Shown: positions 1 through 11,421, numbered from the stretch's first letter. The stretch: 64,000 bases of DNA from Phaeoceros laevis (GCA_049999765.1 JBNGIQ010008907.1:1-64000), one strand, 5' to 3'. Made by a program: numbers and translations. Notes: a model not told the origin generated them from the sequence alone.

Positions 1-175
1 TAGATATACAGAAACCAACTGTGTTTTCTTGGACGCTTCTCAATTCAGGTCCTCACTTCAGGTCCTCACTTCAGGGTCCACCCAGCAAGTCTAGAAGGTC
101 AGGAGGTTTGAGGATTGTATGAGCAGATGCTACTAAATGTGGGGTATTCAAAAGCCCACTTCATGCACCACCTTT
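1..175 (+). pseudogene. Short PPR relic (copy 1)
   Basis: No open gene is present. A short plus-strand stretch near 115-170 reads GLYEQMLLNVG followed by SKAH, which is typical of a PPR helix, but an in-frame stop precedes it. The segment aligns with a second relic at about 5757-5890 (shared blocks around agatatacag..caact and aagtct..attgt..agca.atgcta). A 15-bp unit (about 45-74) is tandemly duplicated inside it. I read it as a decayed PPR fragment; it is too short for certainty. Confidence 0.45.
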
Positions 176-392
176 GTTGGCAACTTAGCACCTAAATATT
201 TATCGAATGCAAAAATTTTACAAGTAGGGGCTTGAGGTTTGCGAACTTTTGCACCGAGATTTGAAACTTTTGTGTACACTGAGATTTGGAACTTTTGTAC
301 CGAGATAATCTGCTCCAAATCTATATAAGGCCAAAGCCAGGCCAGTCTTAGCATAAAGTTCTTTTGCCGGTTTAACCCTCTTGAGAGTTCAA

Positions 393-1822
393 ATGGGGAA
401 GTCCATATTGCCTCCATGTGCTATCATGATCCTTCTTGTTGCCTTGGTTAATATCCTTCTTTCGTCATGTGTGGTAGAATCAACAAGGTCTTTCAGAACT
501 CTAGATGGAGTCAACAAAGTCAAAGGAACTATGGCTTTCCACATGCTTCTTACTGAACAAGAGAGGCATCCATCGGTCACACCTGAAGACCACATGCACG
601 CATTATTGCAAAGTGACATAGCGCGAATTCGGAGGCTGGAGGCTAGTGTTGATGATTTTGAGGGACGGGTAGGAGGAGCTAGAACATTCGGTTTTTATAC
701 TACGATTCCTGTAGGAACCTCGCCCTAGATCATGACCTTTCTTATAGACACAGGGCAGTAGTTTATCATGGCTTTAAGATTCTTCTTGCCACCATTGTTA
801 TGGTACTAATCCTGGGACCGCAAACTACAATTCAAAGATTTGTCGACATTTCATAGACTAACTTGCGCGGATGAGATTTGCATCAAAACTGTCCTATTTG
901 AACGCAAGTGTAAGCCTAATCAAGGTCAAGGGATATGCTGGTACCGAATAAAATACGAAGTGGTGCTGTAATAGATGGGATAGTTTCAGCAGAGGAGATT
1001 ACGTCGGATACTGCGTATGGGCTCCCACTTTCAATTACCATTCCAAATTTTATTTTCGGTCAAGGTTTGTACCAATACAACAACTTAAATCAAGATACAG
1101 CTGGAATTCTTGGGCTTGGGAGAGATTCCACCTCCCTTATATCACAGCTTGCGGCAAGCAATCTTGTGAGTAGAAAGTTTGGTTATTGCTTACCAAATAT
1201 AGACGACGTTGCTACTGGGAAAAAAGGATCACTGGTGTTGTGAGATGTAGTTCTGCAAGGTTCAACAACTGCGCAATATACAAGACTTGCAACAAACACA
1301 ATAGATACTTCGAATCAAGATTTGTACTATGTCAATGTGATCAATATCTACGTGAATGATGCCCTACTTCCAATCCCTATTCAAGCGTTTCAGATCAATA
1401 GTGCAGGGTATGGAGGTACAATTATCGACAGTGGAACCACATGTTCTTGGTTGGTTCCAGAGGCATTTGATCCTTTAGCAAATGCGTACAAGCAGCTATT
1501 GTTGGGTCGTCTTTACAATCCGCCAGACCCTACTTTCCCATTGTGTGCAAGTACACAGCATTTAGATCTTCCATCACTTACATATGAATTCGAAGGTGGT
1601 GCTAAATGGAACATTTCAACTCTCAACACATGGGGATGGGTGAAGAGGGTGAAGATGAAATATGGAAAGCATGGCTATTATTTGCTTATAAAAAAGAACA
1701 AAACACCAAATAGTCGTAACTTCTTCGGTAACAGGCAACAGCGAGATCATTGGGTGGTTTATGATGATACGAAGTCACAGTTAGCATTTCAACCGGCGAG
1801 TTGTGCCATCTTCACAAGCTAG
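393..1822 (+). pseudogene. Broken aspartic protease (nepenthesin/CDR1-like, family A1)
   Basis: Homology to plant secreted A1 aspartic proteases runs through the interval. The first ATG is at 393 and gives a hydrophobic signal segment (PPCAIMILLVALVNILLSS). The pre-catalytic FYTTIPVGTSP is followed at once by an in-frame TAG (726-728). The first catalytic motif, IDTG, lies at about 744-755 and is followed by one extra base that shifts the frame. The middle is frameshifted again near 935. A TGA at 1241-1243 sits where GSLVLGD would be expected, so it looks like GGA to TGA. The second catalytic motif IIDSGTT (about 1420-1440) and the C-terminal NFFGNRQQ...VVYDD block survive. With at least two nonsense changes and two frameshifts it cannot make an intact protease unless these are assembly errors. 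Confidence 0.85.
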
Positions 1823-2165
1823 AAGCGACATGATCTACAATGCATACCTTAGAAATAAGGGGCTCTAGAGTCTTGGTCAAGTTGCAACAAGTTATTTAGG
1901 TTTAGATTTCTTTTATGTTGCCTTGTCTTACTTATGCATATTTCAGCATAATGAAAATGACCCTTTTCGACTCAAAGAATGCGTGCATTGAGAACTTGAT
2001 AGTATATAAGAGAACAAGTTGGGCTGAAAAGCAATTTATGATGTTAACTGTTTTTTTGGAGGATCTTTCAACCTTTCGAGATACACACTCTACTCTGCTT
2101 TAGTTTAGATTCCATTCACCAATTCGCCACAAAAAGGCATTATAATTTGCTGGACAAACCATGTC

Positions 2166-2481
2166 TCAAAACCATTCACCTTCAAGAGTTAAGTATGCAC
2201 CATCTTTTTCATCCAGGCCAAGCGCACCCTCGAAAGCCTCGAAAGCCTGCTGCCCAATCTCCACATTCTTCCACTTCCAGCAAGCACCTAAGAGAATATA
2301 CCACATGACATTATTAGGAGGTAAAGGTATGCTCTCGTCCAACTGCAGCGCCTCGGTCAAAAGACCTTTACATCCCAGAATATCCACCGTGCACATCAAG
2401 TGCTCCACGGTTGGAATGATGCCACAGTCTGAAAGCATCGCCTCAAAGTATTCGCGGCCCTTGTCTAATAGACCCGCATGA
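2166..2481 (-). pseudogene. PPR C-terminal fragment (S and E motifs)
   Basis: The minus strand reads CSHAGLLDKGREYFEAM, then a degenerate VDILG block, then LLGACWKWKNVEIGQQAFEA. This matches the last PPR motif and start of the E region of the intact PPR gene at 19805-23296 (CSHVGLVDKGQKYFEAM ... LLGACRNWNNVEIGQHAF). Upstream on the same strand the frame runs into simple GCATATGC-type repeats, and downstream it stops before a complete E motif. It is a truncated paralogue with no start. Confidence 0.75.
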
Positions 2482-2483
2482 CT

Positions 2484-2625
2484 GCATATGTATGCATGCT
2501 GTAGGCATGTGTATGCATGCTGCAGGCATATGCCTGCAGCGTATGCCTGCAGCATATGCTTGCATATGCCTATACATATGCCTGTACATGCCTCATGCAT
2601 GCATATGCCTGGAACATGCATACTG
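2484..2625. repeat. GCATG/CATATGCC-rich palindromic simple repeat
   Basis: About 140 bp made of shuffled self-complementary words (gcatgc, catatg, tgcaggca, gcctgca). It borders the PPR fragment on its upstream (minus-strand) side. Long open frames across it on both strands are a by-product of the repeat and not genes. Confidence 0.8.
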
Positions 2626-2719
2626 TACGCTTGTCAGCCGCATTTCAGGCCGTTGAGTTCCCGTTTTCCTCGCACAAGATTGTTTTACTGTAGTTATGGC
2701 AGCACCGGTGGCACCCGGT

Positions 2720-2935
2720 GTAGTCGGTCCTCCATGTAGGTAGTGGGTCCTCCCTATAAGGCGCGCCAACAGAATGGCGCCATTATAGGGAGGACCGACT
2801 ACTAGAGCATGCACACGCGTTCTAAGGAGGCACGCGTTCTAAGGAGGCGCACACGCGTTCTAAGGAGGCGCCATTATAGGGAGGACCGACTACTAGAGCA
2901 TGCACGCGCGTTCTAGGGAGGACCGACTACTAGAA
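2720..2935. repeat. Direct and inverted repeat cluster
   Basis: A 39-bp word starting ggcgccattatagggaggac occurs at 2776-2814 and again at 2867-2905. Its core ggaggaccgactac (for example 2789-2802) has an inverted partner gtagtcggtcctcc at 2720-2733. Between them acgcgttctaaggagg is repeated three times. This is probably debris of a small non-autonomous transposable element; no coding capacity was seen. Confidence 0.75.
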
Positions 2936-3071
2936 GGGCGTGCTTGTAGAGTGGGATAGAGGATTCGAACGTAGGTCGCTAATTACCTAGTTTCTGACCT
3001 ATACCGTGCAAGGGGCTGTACCCTTCCTTATTGAAGTTTAATTATATCCAATCTGGCTTAGGGGCTACGTC

Positions 3072-3164
3072 GGGTAGCGGGCCGGGGTCGGTCGCTACCG
3101 TCCTGAATCCCGCCGCTCGCCGGTGACCGCGGGAGGCTCTAGCGTCCTCCCCGGCCCGCTACCC
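3072..3164. repeat. Perfect 16-bp inverted repeat, GC-rich hairpin
   Basis: gggtagcgggccgggg at 3072-3087 is the exact reverse complement of 3149-3164, separated by 61 bp of GC-rich sequence. The arms could form a strong hairpin. Candidates are a MITE core or a transcription-derived insertion; no target-site duplication was convincing. Confidence 0.7.
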
Positions 3165-3188
3165 AATCCGTAATCACGTTAATAACCT

Positions 3189-3610
3189 AGGGCAAGAATA
3201 AAGAAGCTACATATTAGGGCAGATGCGTGGCCCTAGCGTACTCTGTCTGGGGCGAGCCCCATGAGTTAGAGCGCTGTGAGCATCTAGAGGGCTTTGAGCA
3301 GAGCGCTGTGAGCAGGCGATGGGCAATGGGCAACGTGGTATGCCGTGGGCGTCCTCATGTCCTTCGAATTGGATGCTATGAATCGCAGTCATCCGGTGTC
3401 AGCTGTGGTGCTGCTCCTTCATGGCGTCCAACTCAAAGACCATGTGGCGCCTAACCTCAATTTCTGACAGCTTTGAGTTTCCTGTATGCAGTCTTTTGGA
3501 GATCCTGGCTTTGGAGCTCTTTGGACAGCCTTCGTGGACGCCCTTGATTTAGATAGTTTGCATGTACAAGTCCAGTAGGTTGGGGACCGGAAAGTGTTTA
3601 GCTGCCGCCC
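3189..3610 (-). repeat. Diverged duplicated block, copy A
   Basis: This block aligns over about 400 bp with 4968-5345 (both begin agggcaagaa.aaagaa and share tggcgcctaa, gacagctt.ga and gcagtttgcatg-type words). On the minus strand the two copies share one reading frame with a conserved VFELDAMK motif and a serine/lysine-rich lead-in. In copy A that frame ends at a TGA (3399-3401). I do not recognise the protein. Confidence 0.6.
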
Positions 3611-3705
3611 ATCAGATCGGGAACCAGTTTAGCATGGCAGGCCGCTCGACTCGGTCGGTGCAGCGCCAACTAGTTCTTGGACAGCCTTCTTTAACACCCT
3701 TGAGT

Positions 3706-4365
3706 AGACAGTTTGTGTACTGCAGTGAGCTAGTGAGGCAGGCAGCTGACTTGGACTTGCAGCAACAAGTAAGGTCTCTTCATGCTGAGGTCGTTCAACA
3801 AGGTTATGAGGCAGATCCATTTGTTGGTAGCAGTCTTGTGAATCAGCTTTGGAAGCATGATTGACGCTCAACACGTGTTTGACAGGTTTTCCCATGGCAA
3901 TGTAGTCTTAAGGACTGCCATTATGGCAGCATATGCTGACCAAGAACAATGGCATGTGGCTTTGCAACGCTTTGACCAAATGCAAGGAAGGTGTGAAGCC
4001 TAATGTACGAAATTTTGTCAGTCTGCTGAAAGCATGTGCCACATTGGAAGCAGAGGAAGCAGAGACAAATGTGCATGGGAAATGAGTAAAAGTAGCTGCT
4101 CTAGGGATGGGAAGGAAATTACATGGTTTTCTATCCAGAGGTGGTCACGAGTTGAGTGTATTCCTTGGTAGCGCTCTTGTGCACATGTATGCAAACAACG
4201 GTAGTATCATCCATTCACAAGGAGTGTTTGAGAATTTGTCTGAGCGGAATGTAGTGACCTGGACTGCAGTCTTAGTGGCCGATGCTCAGCAAGATCACTG
4301 TGCTGAGACTCTGGAAGTTTATTCCCAGATGCTGGAGATTGGTGTGCTCCCGATGCTCAGCGGTT
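3706..4365 (+). pseudogene. PPR pseudogene, several motifs in broken frames
   Basis: Recognisable motifs appear in order but in shifting frames: RSLHAEVVQQGYEADPFVGS (about 3775-3835), then a stop at 3862-3864; NVVLRTAIMAAYADQ and ALQRFDQMQG (about 3900-3990); NFVSLLKACATLEAEEAE (about 4010-4065), then a TGA near 4083; GRKLHGFLSRGG and VHMYANNGSI (about 4110-4205); NVVTWTAVLVADAQQ (about 4250-4290). Multiple frameshifts and stops mark it as dead. It lies between the two copies of the 3.2/5.0-kb duplicated block. Confidence 0.85.
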
Positions 4366-4967
4366 GCAGAAGAGCTAGGACTCCTGAAGGTCTTCTGCAA
4401 CCGTCCATGGGATCCCATGGATCCAGAAAGAGGCCTACCCGTATCTCCAACTTCTGAAGTCATCGCGAAATTCTTGGACTGCCAGTCATTTTGAAGTGCA
4501 CACATCTTGAGAGACCCTGAGTAACCACTGCGAGTGCCACAGTACCAAACCCGCCGTCTGACCCCAGTTGTGATAAGACACTTGCGTGACCAATGGCAGG
4601 CAGGTGGTGGAACTGTTTCACAGTTAGCAAGCCTTCAGGAGGCAAACATACGTAAAACCCGTTTGCCAAAATCAGGCCTGCATACAATGCGAGCGCTTGG
4701 GGACCGTGCCCGTGCTCAGCAAACCTATATTAATCATGGCAGTCCATGCTACCGCATCCCTTGTGGCCAGGCTGTCAAACACTTTGCGTGCATCTTCCAA
4801 CTGCATACATATTTACATACATACATATTTACGAGGCAAGTTCCCAGTGCCACGTCACCTTCAAGCAGTTCCCTTCTTACGATCCCTGTGAATGCAGCTC
4901 CCTGCCCAGCTGTAAAGCACCAGTACACTGAGTACAGTAACGCAGTTCCTGTTGTCACCTTTATTAG

Positions 4968-5345
4968 GGCAAGAACAAAGAACACTGGACATCAGGGCAA
5001 AAAGCCCTAGCATTTGTCCGCCACAACTTGAGATCTGAGCTGAGCGGTGGGAGCAGACGGCGGGCAAGCCCCGGGGGTGGGGAAGGGCTGTGGGCGCCCT
5101 CATGTTCTTGGAGTTGGACGCTATGAACTGCAGGCATCTAGTATCGGCCTTCGCAGCTGCGATGTTGCTCTTCATCGCGTCCAATTCGAAGACAATGAGA
5201 GCTGTGGCGCCTAACTCAATTTTTGACAGCTTCGAACTTTCCTGTAAGTAGTCTTTGGAGATCCCGGCTTTGGATGAACTCTTTTGACAGTCTGCGTTGG
5301 CAATTAGACAGTTTGCATGAACATGTCTAGTAGCTGGGGAACGAG
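4968..5345 (-). repeat. Diverged duplicated block, copy B, with an open coding-like frame
   Basis: This is the homologue of copy A at 3189-3610. On the minus strand from about 5305 down to about 5080 the frame stays open and reads SKAGISKDYL..., then LGATALIVFELDAMKSN and a further LQFIASNSKNMRAP. The same frame is conserved in copy A, which suggests descent from a coding exon. A further partial repeat of its 5' flank lies at about 5405-5490. The product is unknown. Confidence 0.55.
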
Positions 5346-5756
5346 TAGTCTAGCTTTGGACAGGATAACACACCAGTTAGCCTTGGTACGCCCTGTAAGT
5401 AGCTCGGTACAGCCTTCTATGACACCCTTGATTAGCAGTTTGCATGTACGAGTCCAGTAGATTGGGGACGGGAAGTCTAGCTTTGGACCGGCTAGCCGCT
5501 TGGCACACCAGTTTGGGGCCAGATAGTACACCAGTTTAGCACGGGCAGGCCCTTGTTAGTTGCTTGGAGCATATCAATCATTGGTTCATCCTCCAGGTGA
5601 ATATTGCCGCCCTTCACATTCCTTTTCCTAGGATCGAGAATCATCAGATTGGGCTGCAACCTTTGTGCAAGGATGAGGCATGCCTGCCATGCGCTAGGGA
5701 CAAATGTAATCTTGAAAATGTTCTTCAAAATGTGAGTCTGTCATTTGCAGATTGGT

Positions 5757-5890
5757 GAGATGTGGTAGCCTAGGAGATGCTACTGAAGTGTTTGAACACA
5801 GATATACAGTAATCAACTATGTCTCCCCTTCACCAAGTCTGGAGCAAGTCTGGAGGCTCTAGGATTGTTTCAGCAAATGCTACAGAACGT
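5757..5890 (+). pseudogene. Short PPR relic (copy 2)
   Basis: The plus strand reads CGSLGDATEVFE (about 5760-5800), a typical PPR L/S junction, then after a frame change ALGLFQQMLQNV (about 5848-5885). It resembles the relic at 1-175 at the nucleotide level, so both derive from one PPR ancestor. No open frame covers it. Confidence 0.55.
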
Positions 5891-6324
5891 CGTGTTCAAA
5901 GCCCAATACATGCATCTTAGTCATTGTTCATAAACCTAAAGCTTGTGGAAGCTTGGCAGACCTGCATGACGAAGACCAGCAGATCAATAAGGCACAGCTC
6001 TGTATGAATTGCAGATGAGGGAGCATGGGTGTCTTCCTCTCTATTGCCCCATCTTGATGAAACCATCCTAGGCAGCAATGACATTCGGATGTGTTGAGGA
6101 GGAACAAGGTGAAGCACTTTGCAGGTGCTAAACTAATGTGCAAACGTTGCATTCTGCGAAGAGGGGACGGAACTGGCCAAGGAATACGAGTAGCAGGTAT
6201 TGCCACTCAGGGATAAGAGCTGCAGCCTGCAGAAGCAAAACCAAGGAATACCCTATTTGAACGAGTGCATGGTCGCAGCTCGTGCCCTGGTGCGTCGCCT
6301 GCCTTGTTAGAGGTGAGATGCAGC

Positions 6325-7272
6325 ATGGCCGCAGTGGCAGGCTACCTTACTTGCCTGCAACCAAGGGCCTTGGTCCCTATTGCGACCCGAAGCTGGGCAC
6401 TGTCGGCAGCCCGGCGGACCAGTGTGCGGGCACAAGCAAGGCAAGAGAATGAGGGAGACCTCTCCAAGCCCGACAAAGTGGCTAGGCCAGGTGGGGTTAC
6501 GGTAGCGTCAACCATGGTGGCCTACTTCGGGGTGCTGCATTATCCGCTGGGGGTGCAGGGCCTGTCCGTGGTGGCGGGGCTGCTGCACCAGGAGGCTCTG
6601 GATCCTCCCACCAAGGTGGGATCGGTCGGACCTTCTTTGATGGCCATGGCCGCAACTGCATACCGCGGGTGTGCATAGATTTGACTGTGGGTCGGTGCGC
6701 AGGCAGTGTCGTTGCTTCTGCTTCAGTCCATGGAGCTTGCTGGGACTCTGTGGCTCGTCAGGGACAGCCTCAAGGAGTTCCCACCGACGGATCAGTTCAG
6801 GTTCAGCCTGAGTGGAGCCAGCAATTGGGCGCCGGTTGTAGGCGCTGGAGCTGCTTTGCTTCTTCTGGGCGTCACCGTCTCCGACGCCTTCTTTGTGCAC
6901 CAGCAGGTGGAGCTTCCAGTTAGGGAGGCTGAAAAGTTGGGAGCGTTTCGGGAGCTCTTTACTGCTGGAGACGGGATCACAGCCTGGGCCACCTGCCTGG
7001 TCGTGTTTGGGATCACGCCCTTTATGGAGGAATTGGTGTATCGGGGATTCTTGTTGGGGTCGTTGAGGGGTCTCATGCCTTTGCCCTTGGCTGTGACCAG
7101 CAGCGCCTTGGCTTTTGCTGCTGGCCATCTCAGCCTGGCTGGATTCCTTGGTTACTTTGTGGTGGGATTAGTGCTTGGACTGGCATATGCCCGGACAGAG
7201 AACCTGGCCTCATCCTTCACCATCCACTGCGTCTACAACTTGTTCGTAATTGCAGGTCTGCTCATCTCTTAG
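6325..7272 (+). CDS. CPBP-family (CAAX/Rce1-like) intramembrane protease, plastid-targeted
   Basis: Two exons, 6325-6615 and 6703-7272 (phase 0, 87-bp intron), encode 286 aa. The N-terminus (MAAVAGYLTCLQPRALVP..., then SVRAQA) looks like a chloroplast transit peptide with a VRA-type cleavage site. The rest is multi-pass membrane protein with the CPBP signatures: EELVYRGF (EExxxR), a His in AFAAGHLS and a His in SFTIHCVYN, the expected metal-binding set. Plant members are thought to sit in chloroplast membranes; substrates are mostly unknown. I chose 6325 because the upstream ATG at 6265 would put extra residues before a normal transit peptide. Reading through 6616 without splicing reaches a TAG at 6676-6678, so the intron is required. 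Confidence 0.88.
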
Positions 7273-10173
7273 TAGCCATGGAACCCGGGTCATTCAGCCA
7301 TCCTAAAATCTCAGGGGTGCCAGTCATGGACTGCATGTACACGGGAGAAAGTTTCACATACCATTCTCCTAGCAGGTGCGAGAGTCACTGGTTGAGGATG
7401 GGGTGGTGAAAAAGCGGGCAGTGACGGATTGAAGCTGCAAACTACTATTGAACACCCATGCTGTTGAACACCCCAATGTGTGACTAGTTTCATACGATGC
7501 AAGTTGTGGTGAGCCTAAGAGGTCGCAGTTATACCAACAAAGGAAAGGAAAAAGGTAGTTCTGATGCCTTCAGTACTTCAGTACAGGATAATGGATAGGA
7601 AGGAGTTCTTGCACGAGGAAAATATATCTTACAAAGCGATGGTTTCCGTTATGTTCAAGCGAGCTAAACAGGCCACTAACTTGTACAAGGATCTGTGCAA
7701 GTGCAGGCTGCTCTCAAGGAGCTCTGTGCAGAGCTTCTTGAGAGCTAAGATGTAGGGGAGTCCATCTCCAGGATATAGGGGAAACAGACGATATCAGAGA
7801 GAAATGCAGTGTTCAAGAGGTCATAAAATCAGAAACAAGTGCACTTCGACACATATTTTACAACAAAAAACAACATAAACAGAACCATCGTTTGCACCGT
7901 ACAGAAACATTTGCACACTAGCGGGAAGGATACGAACCCTAAACCCTGTGAACCTAAAGGCCAGAATGTGGAGTTGCCATTCTCGGCAGTTGCGTCAGAT
8001 GTAGTGAGTTCTCCAAGCGCAGCCGAAGCATGCGATAAGGGACAGCAGCTTCACATTTACATGGATGGACGCGGAACTCTGCTCTGGTAAGCTGTGAGGA
8101 ACGCTTTGTAACGTGAATACAGAAAGCAACCTAAGGGTGCTTGGGTACATCACTGCAACAGACCAACTGAGCTATCGCCAGTGTCTGATGTCAGCACACA
8201 TACATACATCCTCCCACCCACCCAAGAATCAATCGCACAGTGGACGGAACACGCAGCCAGTTGACCCTAGAAAGACATGGCAATAAGCTATGCGCACCTG
8301 AGATTTTAGCAAACACCGCACCACAACTCTAAAATCTACAGAAGCAGCTGCAGGAAAAAGATTTAGGTTGCATGGTCTTTCCCAAAGGGTTAAGGCAGCG
8401 ACGCTGCTCCCCAGGGCAATGGAATATGCAACCCTACATGGAGGAGGCGAACCCCCGTCAACAAGTGATCCATCTCTGACGTTCATGCTGGGCTTTACTG
8501 CACGAGAATAGCAGCCCCATCAACGCATGAAGGTGGCATCCGCCAAGATACCATCCCCCGTCAGACAACCATACAGAGGCAACTGAAAGACGAAACTACA
8601 ATCACACTCAGTATTCACAAGCAGGCGCTCCTCCAGCGGTCTCAAACCTAGCGGCAGACGACAGAGTGAACTGCATGGCTTAGGCCTTCGAGAGGCGCGG
8701 AAGACAATTAAGTAGGCATAGTCCCTAGGGCATCCAACTACCGGTACTTGAAGTGGCCAGCCTGCCTAATTTAGGGCAAGCGGTGTAGTAGTTAGGGCAC
8801 GGCCTCTCGTGTTATTACGCTGCACCAGCCACCAGCAGTGAAGGTCTCGTAGTGCCTGTTGGGCAGTACGTTGATCAGTCTGTACACGAGTTGTTGTAGA
8901 GCCAACTCTTCATCTAGTAATACACTTCTTTCTCATCGGCCAGGACTAGATTCGAGATTGACAATATGAAGACCCTCCTCGGTTTATTATTTGACACTTC
9001 TTACTAGGCTGGTGACTCGTCCAGACTACGATAATTGTCCAGAGTGCATTGATTTATGAGTACTCCCACTAATTGAAGTCCGTCACAAACACTGTCACCT
9101 CCATGCAAGAGTTGGGTAACAGATTCAGGTGTCCAGAGCAGCAGGTTAGGAAGTCTAGTGGACCAATGGTGACAAGGTCAGAAGCGCAGATTTTCCAATA
9201 CCCAACAAACCATACAACTTAAGGCTGAAGGCCACCTGTAGCTGATGACTCTCTTACTGTGTCTTAGTAGGGGATCACAATTGTCCTGAAAACAAGAGGA
9301 GGCGAATTTCCCTCATGTCTCGTGTTCACCATTACGCCACAGGCTTGCAAAACTCAGCAAACGAGGCCTCAGAGAGCGAGAGAGATATCCCCCGAGTTTT
9401 GGGACATTGATCAACTGCTGCCCTCAAACTTGTATGAATTTTAGAGCTCTGCTTCCCGGCCAGCTCTATATACTGACACTTCTTGAACGAAGGGGTACCT
9501 CTACATGTGGGCTCGATTGAATCAGGGACCCGTATATTTATAAGCACGTGGAAAGGTTTGGCTTCAGTCAAACCATCAGGTGCTTTTCCCAAACTCGTAT
9601 CTTGCATCGGCTATATAGAGAAATATAGCGTTCGAAATGTTATGGGGAGGTGTCAGCTGCAGCCCTGATGCTAGGATCTTCGTCACGGTCCTCCAAGCAT
9701 GCTGCCGGCAACCTTGCTGATGACGATAAAAATGCCCGTGTAGGTAGGCAGTCCTTCATTCTGGTGAAGGGAAAGGGAGTCCAGTCTGAAGCATGCAGGA
9801 AAAGCCCTGCATCCAAATGGAGCACCGTTGTCAGTTCCTATGGAAAAGATGGGAGTTTCCACAGGTTATCCCACACAACTGGACGGCAGTGATTTCTGGG
9901 CACATGCACACAGGCTGCACTGGAAAGGGTAAGGATGAGATGGCGAACCTGGTATCTTCTCTGGGCCTGAGTGCTCTTCACTGCTGGCCTTGCCGTCCCA
10001 TTCCTTTAGCTCTGGGTCCTGCAACAATTGATTAGGTCCTGCGGGGGCATGAGGCAGGCCTAGGTCGAACCTTTAGAGGATTTCTGTCATAAGCCCGGGA
10101 GGAGATCATACTGGGGACAAGGCGAAGCAAGGCATTCTTATTAAAAAATCTCAAGAATCGACCAGTTGCGTGG
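7273..10173. other. Gene-poor interval, nothing recognised
   Basis: About 2.9 kb. Open frames here are short (under about 95 codons), lack recognisable motifs and show no convincing splice-linked partners. I see no RNA gene, tandem array or transposon ends. Confidence 0.6.
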
Positions 10174-11200
10174 ATGCTCACGAGTTTCTTGTGCTGTTTG
10201 CTGACACCAATCGCTCGCATCTTGCAAAGCATTCGAAGCAGGCCGCACCCAGACTTCTTCCAGAACCTTGGAAGAAGAAAGCCCGTCGCTTTCAGTGCTC
10301 AGCTAAAGCCCCAGTGGGTAGCCACGTTGGATACCAAGCAAGGGAGTGGCCAGGAGAGGCTGCTCATTGAAATGGTCTTCTAACCCCGTCGGTGGATGTC
10401 CTTGGAAAGTCTTCGCAACGACGGGCAGCTGGAGATTTCCCTGGATGTCTCGTTCCACATGGTCCAGCAGGGGAAGGTGCCCTCCGTGGACATGTATTGG
10501 TCTCTTCTAAAGGGTTGTGCCGACAGGAGGGACCTGGCTCAGGCTAAGCAAGTGCATGCTCATTTGACCAAACGGGTACTTCAAAGCAGCAGGTTGCTGG
10601 GCGAGTCTGCGAAAACTATGTTCGATGGGTTGCCCCAGCGTGATGTGGTGTCATTGGATGCCATTCTTGCTGCCTACGCATCGGGTTGTCAAACTGAAGA
10701 AGTTTTGTGCCTGTATGAACACGTGTGAGGAAGACCTATGTCTAGATCGTCAGGCCTATACTGTAGGGCTGCAAGCATGTAGCCTACTTGTAGAAAAGGA
10801 ACAGAGTTCGCGTCGGCATAGATCAAACCAAGGTCTACAGAATGGTGCAGGATACTGCACTTCGAAGCTCGGCGTAGGGATATGGGTCAGATATCTTATG
10901 GTATCTTATGGTAGCACCCTTGTCAGTGTGTAGTCAAAGAGTGGGACCACAGTGGATGCACAGAATTCATTTGATGGTCTGTCTGAGAGGCACGAAAATG
11001 CAATGCTCCAGAGATATGTTAAGCAGGGCCTAGCAGAGGAAACGTTGCTCTTGCATGAACGAATGGTGGAGGACGAGATTGATCCAGATGATCGGGCGTT
11101 TGTTACGCCTGTATCATACTTGTCGACAAGGAGGAAGTCTTGTGAATAATGCATGGAAAACCATCCATGCTGAAGCATGTAAGAGTCTGCGTTGTCTCAA
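10174..11200 (+). pseudogene. PPR pseudogene (5' half of a long PLS gene)
   Basis: Homologous to the start of the intact PPR gene at 15004: a leader GRRKPVAFS...LDTKQGSGQE resembles GRKPVFSISRVSSLDTQLQSG. The initial motifs follow: VPSVDMYWSLLKGCADRRDL and AQAKQVHAHLTKR (10480-10580), MFDGLPQRDVVSLDAILAAY (10618-10680), then a TGA at about 10728. Later pieces in other frames include VGLQACSLLVEKEQ, DAQNSFDGLSERHENAM (10950-11000) and KTIHAEACKSL (about 11160). In-frame stops at about 10381 and 10728 plus frameshifts make it non-functional. Confidence 0.8.
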
Positions 11201-11421
11201 TCCCGTTGAAACAAGTCGTTCGAATATTTTGAAGTACTGTCTCCAGCGGAGCTGCTAGAAACCTGGCCAACTATACAATTTTGAAAGGACATCCTGCATG
11301 ACCAGAGCTTTGTTCCTAGCCGGAAGGCAGAAATGTCCTTAGCAACACCACCTAGTAAGGCATCCGAGTCCAGATCAGCTGCCATGAACCATGTCTGTGT
11401 GGGTGATGCGGGAACTTTGGA

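Noticed and set aside
2484-2625. Possible CRISPR-like or regulatory array in the GCATATGC region
   Set aside because: There are no fixed-length repeats and spacers; it is a degenerate palindromic simple repeat in a eukaryotic genome.
2945-3060. tRNA-like box B (gttcgaatcc) on the minus strand
   Set aside because: The flanking bases cannot form a T-stem and no acceptor or anticodon arm is found; at most a SINE-type relic.
6265-6678. Unspliced reading of the CPBP protease first exon ending at 6678
   Set aside because: A phase-0 GT-AG intron (6616-6702) restores the family sequence (LDPPTK / AVSLLLLQSMELAG) and continues the same frame, so the stop lies in an intron.
10396-10728. Treating the PPR frame at 10396 as a short intact gene
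   Set aside because: Homology continues before and after it in other frames, with stops and frameshifts, so it is part of a pseudogene.
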